A DNA stretch of 21,130 bases. Source: Ascoidea tarda (nom. inval.). Its lineage: Eukaryota; Ascomycota; Saccharomycetes; Ascoideales; Ascoideaceae. Positions 7,629-16,591 of the stretch are shown here, piece by piece. Where the stretch lies: positions 1 through 21,130 of the forward strand of contig JAKTTS010000268.1 of NCBI GenBank assembly GCA_030560485.1, read 5' to 3'. The first letter of the stretch is position 1; every line of letters begins with the position of its first letter. Both the position numbers and the translations under genes were made by a program. Under the pieces are notes generated by a model that saw nothing but the letters and a program-made list of their open reading frames with translations, searched no databases and had not been told where the DNA came from.

Positions 7629-8870
7629 ATGATGTTTGAAGATACTGTTTTATTCAAGCCAATAAGTTTTGGAAATGAAATCAATTTGCAACATCGAATA
7701 GTAATGGCTCCTCTAACTAGAAACAGAGTTGATAGAGATGCTGTTCCAACTGATTTAATGCTAACCAATTACAATGATAGATCAAAATACCCCGGCACAT
7801 TGATAATAGCTGAAGCTACTTTGGTCTCTAAAGAAGTTGGTGGAGAATCGTATATTCCTGGTATTTATTCTAGTGATCAAATAGAATCCTGGAAGATGAT
7901 TGTTCAGAAAGTCCATCAGAACAAGTCTTTTATTTTTATTCAACTCTGGGGAATTGGGAGATTAGCCAACCCAAAATTATTAAAAGAAAAGGGAATAGAA
8001 TATAAAGCACCATCCAAAATATATTTCAATGATTATTTGGAACTAGCAAAGAAATCAGGAAACGAATTAAAAGAACTAACTATTGAAGAAATATATAAAA
8101 TAAAAGACAATTTTATACAAGCATCCATAAATTGTTGTGACAAAGCCGGTGCTGATGGAATTGAAATCCATTCATGCTATGGCTACTTACTAGATCAATT
8201 TCTTCAAGAAGTTTCTAATAAAAGGAATGACTTATATGGAGGCCCGGACATTATGAATCGTTCTAGATTACTTTTTGAAATTATTGATGGAATTGGTGAA
8301 AAAATTGGCTACGATAAAATTGGACTTAGATTATCTCCTTGGAGTACCGGTGGAGGAATGCCAGGTTTGCATCATCCAAATCCTCAAATAATAATTTATG
8401 AATATGTTTATATTCTTAAGAAACTACAAAAAATGGCAGATAATGGAAAAAAAATTGCTTATATTTCAATGGTCGAGTCTCATATTAACGGTGGTCCTAA
8501 TGATTACAAAAAATTCAACAAACCCTTGGATAGGTTAGTTCTGAATGATTGGTGTTTGAAACATTGGAAAGGAATATTTATAAGAACTAATGCATATTAC
8601 TGGGACGAGCCGGAATATGATTTGCTAAAAAAAGATTTGGCAAAGGACAAAGATGAAAGAACTTTGATAGGTATTGGAACCCCATTTATATCTAATCCTG
8701 ATTTAGTAAATAGATTAAAAAATGGATATCCACTTAATGATTGGGACACTAGTACTTTTTCCACTCAAAGCAACTGGGGTTATAATACTTGGAATATCTA
8801 TAATAGTAATAAAAAGTACAATAAACAACATGAATTAAAAAAATATGGAAAACCATTGATAAAATTTTAA
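7629..8870 (+). CDS. Old yellow enzyme family NAD(P)H dehydrogenase (ene-reductase homologue)
   Basis: The product is an FMN-dependent alpha/beta-barrel oxidoreductase that reduces activated C=C bonds of enones, quinones and similar electrophiles. The frame opens at a TTG (7611), but the first ATG, 7629, gives MMFEDTVLFKPI, which aligns with family N-termini, so 413 residues (S. cerevisiae OYE about 400). Family motifs: PLTR with Thr30, QLW with Trp107, IHS with His181 and Tyr186 (proton donor), GLRLSP with Arg234, and ISNPDLVNRL near residues 355-364. Odd points: the substrate-binding Asn of HSxNGYL is Tyr184, the Gly-Asn that grips the FMN phosphate is Asn321-Ala322, and the phosphate-binding Arg of GR is Thr351. 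This is therefore a divergent paralogue whose flavin binding or substrate range may differ. It is convergent with the permease gene, with 175 bp between the stops. Confidence 0.95.
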   Translation: MMFEDTVLFKPISFGNEINLQHRIVMAPLTRNRVDRDAVPTDLMLTNYNDRSKYPGTLIIAEATLVSKEVGGESYIPGIYSSDQIESWKMIVQKVHQNKSFIFIQLWGIGRLANPKLLKEKGIEYKAPSKIYFNDYLELAKKSGNELKELTIEEIYKIKDNFIQASINCCDKAGADGIEIHSCYGYLLDQFLQEVSNKRNDLYGGPDIMNRSRLLFEIIDGIGEKIGYDKIGLRLSPWSTGGGMPGLHHPNPQIIIYEYVYILKKLQKMADNGKKIAYISMVESHINGGPNDYKKFNKPLDRLVLNDWCLKHWKGIFIRTNAYYWDEPEYDLLKKDLAKDKDERTLIGIGTPFISNPDLVNRLKNGYPLNDWDTSTFSTQSNWGYNTWNIYNSNKKYNKQHELKKYGKPLIKF

Positions 8871-9045
8871 TGTTGAATGTCACTGTTAAACCACATTGTT
8901 CTTTTTGAATAAACTGAACTATTTTTTCTTGATCGACAATAAAAATCGATTGTATCTTTATATTTTTACATATAATCATAAAATAAAAGTGAAAGTAAAA
9001 TGATTTCAGAAAGTCTAATAAACAGCAAAATAAAAAGATAAAAAT
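8871..9045. terminator. Convergent 3' ends of the OYE and permease genes
   Basis: This 175 bp AT-rich spacer separates the stops of two convergent genes and must hold both polyadenylation regions. TATA/TACATATA-like and AATAAA-like elements (around 8938-8990) are present on both strands, as is usual for yeast 3' ends. There is no gene. Confidence 0.4.
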
Positions 9046-10629
9046 TCAAAGAGAGTATCTAAACTCTGGGTTTTCTTTATCAGTCAAATCTAAAAATTCA
9101 GAATTTTCAACTTTGACATATTTTTTACCAAGTTCAGCTTTAATCTTGTCTCTTTTTTTGTTTTCAAAGAAATCCATAGCCCAAATAATACCAATAACAA
9201 TAAACGCAGTAGTGAAACCGACAACCATAGCCGTTTTGGCACCATAGTAGCTTGGTCCCTGTGAAGTTATAAAGGTCTGAGGACCACAAATATTGCCAGT
9301 GGCATAACCAATTAAGAATACTGCATTTACAATAATTTTTTTGGTATAACCTGCGACGTTGGAAGAAACATTGGATGCTAAAATGGCAAATGTAACAGTC
9401 GCAACATAGAAACAGTAATAACCAACCAATCGAGGAGCTTTCTTATCGCAAAATGCTAGCATACAAATACCTGTTAAAGATATACCAGTTGTAATCTCGG
9501 CTACAGCCATTCTACTATGAAGAACATAGATATCTAAGTAAGAAAAAATTGGAGGGAAAATGATATCAATAGCACCACCAGGCATGTTCATCAATAGTGC
9601 AGTAGTTGAGCTAAAACCAAAATCTTCATGCAATAGAATTGAGCCAAAGTTATTAAATCCACCATTTGCTAAACCGTAAGTAAAGAAATAGATAAACAAT
9701 AGGTATGTTTTGATATCAAGAAATGCTTCCTTCACTTGGTATAATTTGAAAGCTTTGGTTTTGAAGCCTTGTTGATTGTCTCTGATTCTATCAACCACAA
9801 TCATTTTTTCTCTTTCATTTAAAAACCAAGCCTTTGTTGGAATATCAGGAACATGGAAGATAGAGATAATAGCAAGAAAAATAGTAATTACACCAGTGAT
9901 AATGTATAGTAATCTCCATGCAGGTAGAGAGTAGCTATCTTTATGAGTTGCTAAACCATAAGAAATACCTGCGCCTAAAATTGTACCAAAACCCTGAAAT
10001 CCAAACCAAATACCAGTTCTCATAAAGTGTTCGCTTTTTTTCCAGTATTGTGAGGTTAAAAGAATATAGGCAGGATCCATAGAAGCTTCACAACAACCTA
10101 ATAAAACACGACAAACAATAAATGGGGCATAAGAGTAACAAGCAGCATGACACATTAAGATAACACCCCAAAGAAAAACTATAATGCCTAGTGTTTTTGA
10201 TAGTGGGAACCTTTGTAAAAGATAGTTAATAGGAAATTGAGCAAATAAATAACCAAAATAAAAGGATGAACCAACCCATGAATATTGGTCACCAACCATT
10301 TTCAAATCTTCTTTCAAACCCATAATTGAAGCGTAAGAGTTTGTTGTCTTATCCATCAATTGACAAGACATTAAAGCAACTACCAAAGGTAAAATGTACC
10401 AGTCTAGTTTTCTGACAAGCTTTCTATCTTCTTCTTGAGTGTAATCAATTCCTTTGGACTCTTCGGCATATTGCATAGCTTCGTCCATATCTTTTGCTTT
10501 GACATTGATCTTTCTACCATGTAAAGAAACAACACATTTTATTGCTTGGTCCTGTTCCAAATCATCCAGAGAGTTGATATGGTTTGCTTCATCTTCTGCT
10601 ATTAATTTTTCATCAATTTCTGCCACCAT
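9046..10629 (-). CDS. MFS permease of the Dal5/anion:cation symporter (ACS) family
   Basis: This plasma-membrane proton symporter belongs to the fungal group that includes allantoate (Dal5), nicotinate (Tna1), pantothenate (Fen2), biotin (Vht1), cysteine (Yct1) and Thi73 carriers. The open frame begins at TTG 10662, but the first ATG is 10629, giving 527 residues. A cytosolic N-tail of about 75 acidic residues precedes TM1 (about 78-96). Next come the family landmark DKTTNSYASIMGLKEDL (93-109) and GDQYSWVGSSFYFGYLFAQFP (114-133), both typical of Dal5/Thi73-like members. TM4-TM6 include CRVLLGCCEA, and a long central loop contains AWFLNEREK. Six further hydrophobic segments follow, then a charged C-tail ending FRYSL. 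The substrate cannot be assigned from sequence alone. A TATATAAA box (minus, 10792-10785) lies about 160 bp upstream of the ATG. Confidence 0.94.
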   Translation of the reverse strand: MVAEIDEKLIAEDEANHINSLDDLEQDQAIKCVVSLHGRKINVKAKDMDEAMQYAEESKGIDYTQEEDRKLVRKLDWYILPLVVALMSCQLMDKTTNSYASIMGLKEDLKMVGDQYSWVGSSFYFGYLFAQFPINYLLQRFPLSKTLGIIVFLWGVILMCHAACYSYAPFIVCRVLLGCCEASMDPAYILLTSQYWKKSEHFMRTGIWFGFQGFGTILGAGISYGLATHKDSYSLPAWRLLYIITGVITIFLAIISIFHVPDIPTKAWFLNEREKMIVVDRIRDNQQGFKTKAFKLYQVKEAFLDIKTYLLFIYFFTYGLANGGFNNFGSILLHEDFGFSSTTALLMNMPGGAIDIIFPPIFSYLDIYVLHSRMAVAEITTGISLTGICMLAFCDKKAPRLVGYYCFYVATVTFAILASNVSSNVAGYTKKIIVNAVFLIGYATGNICGPQTFITSQGPSYYGAKTAMVVGFTTAFIVIGIIWAMDFFENKKRDKIKAELGKKYVKVENSEFLDLTDKENPEFRYSL

Positions 10630-10784
10630 CTTAAGTTTTAAAATGAATGATATTAAACCCAAGCTTTAAGTATGTGTAAAAGCCAAAAAAAAAACAAAAG
10701 AAACAGTGGTATTATTCAGCTGGAATAATATTATTGAAGCTATAAAAAAAACCAACTCTTTGAACTAGAGATTAACCAGAGGTA

Positions 10785-10792
10785 TTTATATA
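10785..10792 (-). promoter_or_regulatory. TATA box of the permease gene
   Basis: The minus strand reads TATATAAA here, 156-163 bp upstream of ATG 10629, a normal distance for a regulated yeast promoter. GATAA/GATAAG motifs further upstream (10885, 11035, 11103) would suit nitrogen-catabolite GATA factors, as known for DAL5 in S. cerevisiae. The motifs are short and this link is inference. Confidence 0.45.
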
Positions 10793-12327
10793 AGCAAAGA
10801 ACAAACAGTTTAATTATTACCTATCCATTTCGGAATCTTAAAGGTTTTTGAATGAATTGTTTGAATTTGAATTATTTGAGCACTGATAACCAAATTTTAA
10901 CACTTGAAAATGATACCTAGTTGGTAAATATAACTGAAAATGAATTTTATAGAATACATTGTTTTGAGAGTTTCGTTGCCCAAAGGGTTCAAATTATGAT
11001 ATTCTATTGCTTGGTCTTTAAGTATAGCTTTTGAGATAATTAAAAATTCGCAATAACATAGTTGTGTTGACTTATAAGAAAACCAGTAAGAGCCATGAAT
11101 AAGATAAGAGATTTATTAGCCAAGGCAGCCTTAAAACAAGATATACAGTTAACTAGTGTCTTATTTTTTGGGACGAGTATACAGTGTTGATTAGATATTG
11201 GGTTATGTCGAAACGCGATTTGCTGGTCTTTGATCTGATTGGACAGGATTTTGGAAATATATTTTCGGTGATCATAATTGAACAAAGAAGTTTCATCGAC
11301 AATTAAATGTGAAAAGATCATTAAGAACTATTGATAAATGGATATATTAAACGGAAGTTCTAGGTTTCGATTTTTGAGCTAAGCTGGTTTGGGGAACCTG
11401 TTTTAAACTAATTTTGCTGAGTTAGAGATAGGATCTGTGATTAATATTATTGGTTTTCCACAATACTATATGTGACAAATTATAGATTTGCAAAAATAGG
11501 TTCGACCATGTCATTTTAAATTCTAATTAATTTTCCAACTTTTAAGTCTGTAGTAAAATATTTAAAGCTTAAAAATATCCGATAACTATTGAACAGAACT
11601 ATGAGATAATCCGCCTCAAATGTGAGTTCAATCAAAGTCACTGATAAGTTCATAGTTTGATAATTTCCAATCAATAATCGTTATATTATTTTTGAAGCAG
11701 GAAACTAAATTTGACACTATCTAATTAAACAACAAAATTTTTACAAAGCAAATTCCAGTTCTAGCTTCAATTTTAATTCCAATTCAAAAGATGCTTTGAA
11801 TATCGTATTTAATCGAATAGTAGCTAGTATTTTGTGTTTCAACCATTACTGCGTCTAATATCACCTATCTTAAACAAAGAATTCCTTAATAAGTATAAAG
11901 CTTGAAAAAGTATATTAATTCAGTAACATGCAAGTTTTTTTCGACTGAGATATGATTAAAATCCTTGGTTATTTTTAGATTAAAGAAAAGTCTCAGTGGT
12001 AGACTATCAATTTTTGTAATGCAATTAACGGATAGTTTTGAACTCTAGTTCAAATAAATTTATCCAATATTTCTTTTATTGATTGTTTTATTACTTTTAT
12101 TTTATATAAAAGCATTAAATCAGTTATTTGATTTCCACATTTTCTGTTTCCAAATTGAATTATTTAGTTTAATGCTTTATGGTATGAAATGTAGCAAAAA
12201 AAAGAGAAATAACCAAGAGATACGGCCCAGCTAATCTTCAACTGTACGCTATTTCATTTATGTTATTTCAAAATCTAGATTATAACCTTATAAAAAAACT
12301 GTTTTGCTGATTCTCTGCTCAATGCTC

Positions 12328-12357
12328 TTTTGCAGTGAGTGTTTTTGCAGCGAGTGT
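12328..12357. repeat. Tandem 15 bp repeat, two copies
   Basis: The 15-mer TTTTGCAGYGAGTGT is repeated head to tail at 12328-12342 and 12343-12357 with one T/C difference. It sits in a GC-richer patch of the long intergenic region. It may be a pair of regulator sites or a small slippage duplication. There is no coding context. Confidence 0.6.
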
Positions 12358-13273
12358 GTTTTTGGTTCTTTCTCTTCACTCAAGCCAAACTTTTTCTTTG
12401 TGTCCCGCTACCACAGTGCTATGAGCCAATCTTTTTTAACGGGACGGTGTTCACAAAAACATGTTCTTGGAAGTTTAATTGGAGCTTATTCCCTGCATGA
12501 ACACACGGTTTAAGACTTCTGTGCTGGGAATTAAGCTTTCTGTATTCAATCGATAAATACACTCTTATTGAGAACGAAAATACATGTATTATCAGGCATT
12601 CGGGAAAAAAAAACATTAAGTGATCTTTCTCAGATTGCACCATAGGTACAACTCTCAGTTTTGTCAAATTAATAACACTTGAACTATAGAGTGATCAGGT
12701 TGTTTTTTTGTATTTAATATAGGTGTGTATTCCAAACTATATTGTGTCTGTAAAGGAACGGGTTTATATAAAATGAAATAACAAAAAAATTGTACAACAA
12801 ACAAACAGACAAAAATGATTCAAGTCAAAAATAAATAACAAAAAAACAACAGAAAAACGTTCAAATTCATAATTAATTGACTAAAAAAATATTAAGAAAA
12901 AATTAAACCCAAAGTTTAATGGAAAAGTTTGGTATAAACATGGAAATTAAAAAAAACCAAAATTTAAATTTTAAGCTAATTAACGCCTTTTATCTAGTTA
13001 AGTTATATTTGAGTGGGGACACAACCTTAGTGGTAAATGAATGAAAAGTGAGAAAATTATTTGAGTAAATAGAAAATCCACAATCAGAAATTAATAAATC
13101 ATGGACTAAATAAATTGTGATAACCACAATGGTGACTAGGCAAAAATACTAGTATATCAATTTTGCACTGTGTTTTTGAAAGTGAATGTTCCTTATGTTT
13201 TAGTTTGTAATTTCCAAAGCTACTGGAGTCAAAATCAAAGCATTTGTGCTTCCATTTTGCACTTTTTAATATC

Positions 13274-13310
13274 TTGTTTTACTCTTCAAACTGTTTGAAG
13301 AGTAAAACAA
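13274..13310. repeat. Perfect 18 bp inverted repeat with a 1-nt centre
   Basis: The left arm TTGTTTTACTCTTCAAAC (13274-13291) is followed by a single T and then its exact reverse complement (13293-13310). A perfect 37 bp palindrome is not expected by chance in a sequence this size. It could extrude as a cruciform or fold as a tight RNA hairpin. It lies about 480 bp upstream of the oxidase ATG. It may be the closely spaced ends of a lost element, a strong hairpin in a transcript, or a protein-binding palindrome. Confidence 0.9.
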
Positions 13311-13793
13311 AAAAATTGTATTTCTTCATATGGCTCAAACAAAGATGACTAAGCAATGAGATAAGCTGTAGGACTTTCCTTTTTGGGGTCGGCTATTGAA
13401 CTCAATACTCTTTAATGTCTCAATACAATTCAACAAATATTATCTTTTTGTTACTCAAATATCGGAATTTCAGTTTTAAGAATTCTTTGGACTCTAATTT
13501 TTTGGATAACCATGCTTAAAAAGTAATGGTAATAATTTTGATAAATTTCACTGTTTTAATTTGTCAATTTAATTTTATTAACTGACTTTACTTGCTACAA
13601 ACATGTGAAATACTTATTACCTCTTTTCTTTTAATTGGCTTTTAAAAATATTACTTTCTATTGGTTTTGAAATACTAGTATAGTTATTCTCAATTAGTAA
13701 GCTATAAATTAATTGGCAAATATCGATCACAGAAAAAATAAAATCAACTTTTCTGTTTTTGAGCTTCTATTCAATTAACAAGGTCATTATAAT

Positions 13794-15581
13794 ATGGAAA
13801 AACCCTTTTGTAAAGATTCCAAAATCATCATAATTGGTGCAGGTATTTTCGGTTTATCTTCTGCTCTTCATTTAGCTGAAGCCGGATATAGAAATATCAA
13901 AGTTTTCGATCGCCTCGATTTTAATCAAATTAATTATACCTTTTTGGAGGGAGCAGATACGGCTTCGGCTGATATGAATAAATATTTTAGAATTTTTTAT
14001 GCTGATAAAATTCATTATCAAAAATTAGCTTTTGAAGCTAGTGAAATCTGGGAAAATTGGGATAAAGAAGTTAAATCAAATACTCTGAAAGAAGTATTAA
14101 ATCAGTTCAATTCAAATCCAAAGATTTTTGAAAGATGTGGCATTTTAAGGTTAGATGACGTTCCTGGTAATCCACCGGAAGAAAAAGAAAATCTTAAAAG
14201 TTTTTCCAGAGAAAATTTAAGAGCCACTCAATATGATTTGAATAATAAGGATGACATTAAAAGAGCAAAGGCAACTGGCTGGTTTAAGAAGCTTGACCCA
14301 TTAGGGTTGAAGGAAAGAAACAAAGTCAAGTATTTGAGTGGTGTTTTAGACTCTACTGGTGGTCTTCTTTATGCTTCAAATGCTTGTATTTATTGTAAAT
14401 ATCTATGTGAAAAACTCAACGTCAAATTTATTTTAGGAAATGAAAAGGGTTTTATTCAGGAACTAGTTTACTCAAAGATTGATCCTTCTTTAGTAACGGG
14501 TATTATTACCAAAGATAAATTGGAACACAAGGGTGATTTGGTTATTATGGCTGCTGGTCCATGGTCAACAAAATTTATTCCTCAATTAGATGGAATTAAT
14601 GAAGCCACTTCTGGAACTGTTGTTGTATTAGAAGTTCCCCAAGAAAGACAAGACCTAATTCAAAAGTATTCTTCTGAAAATTTTCCAATTGTCAGTTGGA
14701 AAATGGGCCATTCGAGGGAAAAAGAGTATCTTGGAGGGTTTGGTTTATTTCCTTGTTATTTATACAAAAATTATGGAAAGGGAATACAAGATAATACTAT
14801 TACTGGCTTTAAAACAAATTTAACAAAGACTGAGAAAGGAATCATTAAAATTTTGACTCGCCAAATCAAATATACAAATCCTCAAATTGTCAAAAATTCT
14901 AACAATGATGGCAATGATAGAGTTGTTTCGACCCCACTCACTTCAAGTTCTGGCCCATTTTTTGAAAAAAGAATTGTTAAATATAATTTAAAACAAATTA
15001 AAAAGTTTTTGACTATTGCATGTCCCGATCTAGTTCTTGAACCAAGAGTGAAAATAATTGCAACAAGATTGCTATGGTATACAGATACAATTAATAATGA
15101 CTTTTTATTTGATTATGTTCCTAATACTAAAAACTTGATTGTCACAACTGGAGGATCAGGCCATGCATTCAAGTTTTTTCCTGTATTGGGAAGATTTACC
15201 AAGGAGCTTGTTGAAGGAATCAAAACCGATGGGAATTATAAGATAAACAATATAGATGACCCAAAAGATTTTAAATTACCTGATGAATTATTATTTTTAG
15301 AGACTGGTGATAAAAATTTTAAATTTGATAAATGGATGTTGCACAATATCTTTAGCTGGGACAACAAACTTAAATCTTTAAAGTATAATCTTGATGATTT
15401 GAATGGATTAAAAGAAGGCTTGAAATCTAAAAGAAATATTAACAAGCAGATTTTATCTAATTTTGGATCTTTTGATTGGTCATTTGGCAAGAATTATGCT
15501 GAAATTTTAAAAAGGGTAAATGAGTGGACATTAAATGATAAACCTGAAATGGAAGATAAAAAATTAAGACCAAAGATATAG
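13794..15581 (+). CDS. FAD-dependent oxidase, pipecolate/saccharopine/fructosyl-amino-acid oxidase type (DAO/MSOX fold)
   Basis: The 595-residue product has an N-terminal dinucleotide-binding fold (KIIIIGAGIFGLSSALHLA, GxGxxG at 15-20). It also has the group's DxNKYFRIFYAD stretch (about 61-72), where the flavin and substrate domain begins, MAAGPWS in the middle, and the C-terminal flavin motif GGSGHAFK at 453-460. By family this enzyme oxidises secondary amines such as L-pipecolate, saccharopine or fructosyl amino acids, releasing H2O2. Usual lengths are about 390-450. Extra length here comes from internal insertions (around residues 340-395, Asn/Thr/Ser-rich) and about 100 C-terminal residues without a recognised domain. 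The Cys that normally carries covalent FAD (RxCWYTDTP-like motif) is Leu427 in ATRLLWYTDT. The C-terminus (RPKI) is not a peroxisomal PTS1, although many relatives have one. The exact substrate is unknown. Confidence 0.88.
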   Translation: MEKPFCKDSKIIIIGAGIFGLSSALHLAEAGYRNIKVFDRLDFNQINYTFLEGADTASADMNKYFRIFYADKIHYQKLAFEASEIWENWDKEVKSNTLKEVLNQFNSNPKIFERCGILRLDDVPGNPPEEKENLKSFSRENLRATQYDLNNKDDIKRAKATGWFKKLDPLGLKERNKVKYLSGVLDSTGGLLYASNACIYCKYLCEKLNVKFILGNEKGFIQELVYSKIDPSLVTGIITKDKLEHKGDLVIMAAGPWSTKFIPQLDGINEATSGTVVVLEVPQERQDLIQKYSSENFPIVSWKMGHSREKEYLGGFGLFPCYLYKNYGKGIQDNTITGFKTNLTKTEKGIIKILTRQIKYTNPQIVKNSNNDGNDRVVSTPLTSSSGPFFEKRIVKYNLKQIKKFLTIACPDLVLEPRVKIIATRLLWYTDTINNDFLFDYVPNTKNLIVTTGGSGHAFKFFPVLGRFTKELVEGIKTDGNYKINNIDDPKDFKLPDELLFLETGDKNFKFDKWMLHNIFSWDNKLKSLKYNLDDLNGLKEGLKSKRNINKQILSNFGSFDWSFGKNYAEILKRVNEWTLNDKPEMEDKKLRPKI

Positions 15582-16015
15582 TTGCAAACTTATTAGGTAA
15601 TAATGGGGCTAAATTTTACTTGCTTTAGTTTATAGTTTATACAATAAATATTAAATATAAAATTTTAGAAATATTGACATTTTAATAAAATAAATAAATG
15701 TAAAAAATAAAATTATCATAACAAAATAATTTCTAATAAATTAATTTTAGTTAAAGTAAATATTTTTCATATCTGATATAGCTTTTATTTGGATATTTAT
15801 TACTTTTAATAAATAATATTAGTATAGCAAATCTATAATATAAAAAAATTTAATAAACCTAATAAAGCTTAAAACATAAGATAAAACAATTGCGATAAAT
15901 TCACAAAATAAAAAGAATCAAATTGTATTATATTTTTAGTTTGGTTACTCAAAAAAAGCAATTGATTCTCTGTTCAGATTATTATTAAATTTATTGTTAG
16001 TACAAATACCAATTG

Positions 16016-16045
16016 TTTCCAGAAAGTTGAAAGAGTTTCTGGAAA
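16016..16045. promoter_or_regulatory. Inverted repeat with paired heat-shock-element-like units
   Basis: TTTCCAGAAA (16016-16025) is mirrored by TTTCTGGAAA (16036-16045), a perfect 10 bp inverted repeat with a 10 nt loop. Each arm contains TTCnnGAA (16017-16024 and 16037-16044), the head-to-head pair of nGAAn units bound by Hsf1. The two pairs are 20 bp apart. It lies 1.1 kb upstream of the ABC transporter ATG, far for a yeast promoter. It might instead be a hairpin or serve an unseen transcript. Confidence 0.35.
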
Positions 16046-16254
16046 ATGTTTTGTTAAAAGGCTACATTCCAGGTAAAGTATGTCTATAATTTTTACTCAA
16101 ATAAAAATCAAAGCGATGTACCAAAACAGTGTAAAGTGCATTTTATTCTTCTGTAGTGAACAACACTAAACCTGACTGTCATTAATAAAGGGTTCGCTTT
16201 AGATGAGCTGAACAACAGGAAAAAGCAATTAATCTACATAATACTGCAGGTCAT

Positions 16255-16332
16255 CCGCCGAAAACATAAGCCGACGGACCAATCATCTGCTGTTTTTATT
16301 TTCTGTTCATTTTACGAGGGTTTTTTGGTCCG
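16255..16332. promoter_or_regulatory. CGG/CCG cluster, possible Zn2Cys6 regulator sites
   Basis: CCGCCG (16255-16260), CCGACGG (16271-16277) and an 8 bp inverted pair CGGACCAA (16275-16282) / TTGGTCCG (16325-16332) are concentrated in DNA that is otherwise poor in CpG. CGG triplets in inverted arrangement are the usual targets of fungal zinc-cluster regulators, which often control ABC pumps. None matches the exact Pdr1/Pdr3 element TCCGYGGA. The assignment is inference. Confidence 0.3.
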
Positions 16333-16457
16333 CAATGACATATGGCTATTTGATGGTAATCGCTAAAGAGCTTTAGTTATAGAAAAGAGCAAATTGTAAA
16401 AGATATAGGTTTTATGGGAGCTGTCATTTTAAGAAAATAGCCCTCAGATCAGGTGGG

Positions 16458-16591
16458 TTTCCGCTGTATATTTTCTACTGCAAACCAGAACAAAGTGTGG
16501 ATTTGGATGGTTGCTCATCTCTGAAATGTTTGCAGCAGTTTTACATATTTTTGGGAGTTTGAAACACATAGCCGAATGGCTTCAGCGGAAA
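16458..16591. promoter_or_regulatory. Inverted pair TTTCCGCTG / CAGCGGAAA
   Basis: TTTCCGCTG at 16458-16466 and its exact complement CAGCGGAAA at 16583-16591 form a 9 bp inverted pair 116 bp apart, about 560-700 bp upstream of the ABC transporter. The core CAGCGGA also lies in the OYE promoter at 7232-7238. This suggests a shared regulator, but the motif is short. Confidence 0.3.

Larger units (their letters stand above)
10793..13793. other. Long intergenic interval between two divergent genes, no convincing coding gene
   Basis: The gap between the permease ATG (10629) and the oxidase ATG (13794) is 3.2 kb, far longer than the others here. The short frames inside it (11040-11321 minus, 12304-12513 plus, 12419-12667 minus) lack family features and look like chance. 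Locally visible: a somewhat GC-richer patch around 12210-12540 with a tandem 15-mer and a GTCCCG/CGGGAC inverted pair; an A-rich stretch 12770-12960; a perfect hairpin at 13274-13310. It could hold a non-coding RNA, a replication origin or decayed genes, but I cannot show any of these. No tRNA-like A and B boxes were found. Confidence 0.4.

Noticed and set aside
11040-11321. 93-codon minus-strand frame with an ATG and a hydrophobic end
   Set aside because: There are no family features, it is short, and it sits in AT-rich intergenic DNA where frames of this size arise by chance. Kept only as a remote possibility.
12304-12667. Overlapping short frames on both strands
   Set aside because: They overlap antisense, have no recognisable domain and have odd composition; probably chance.
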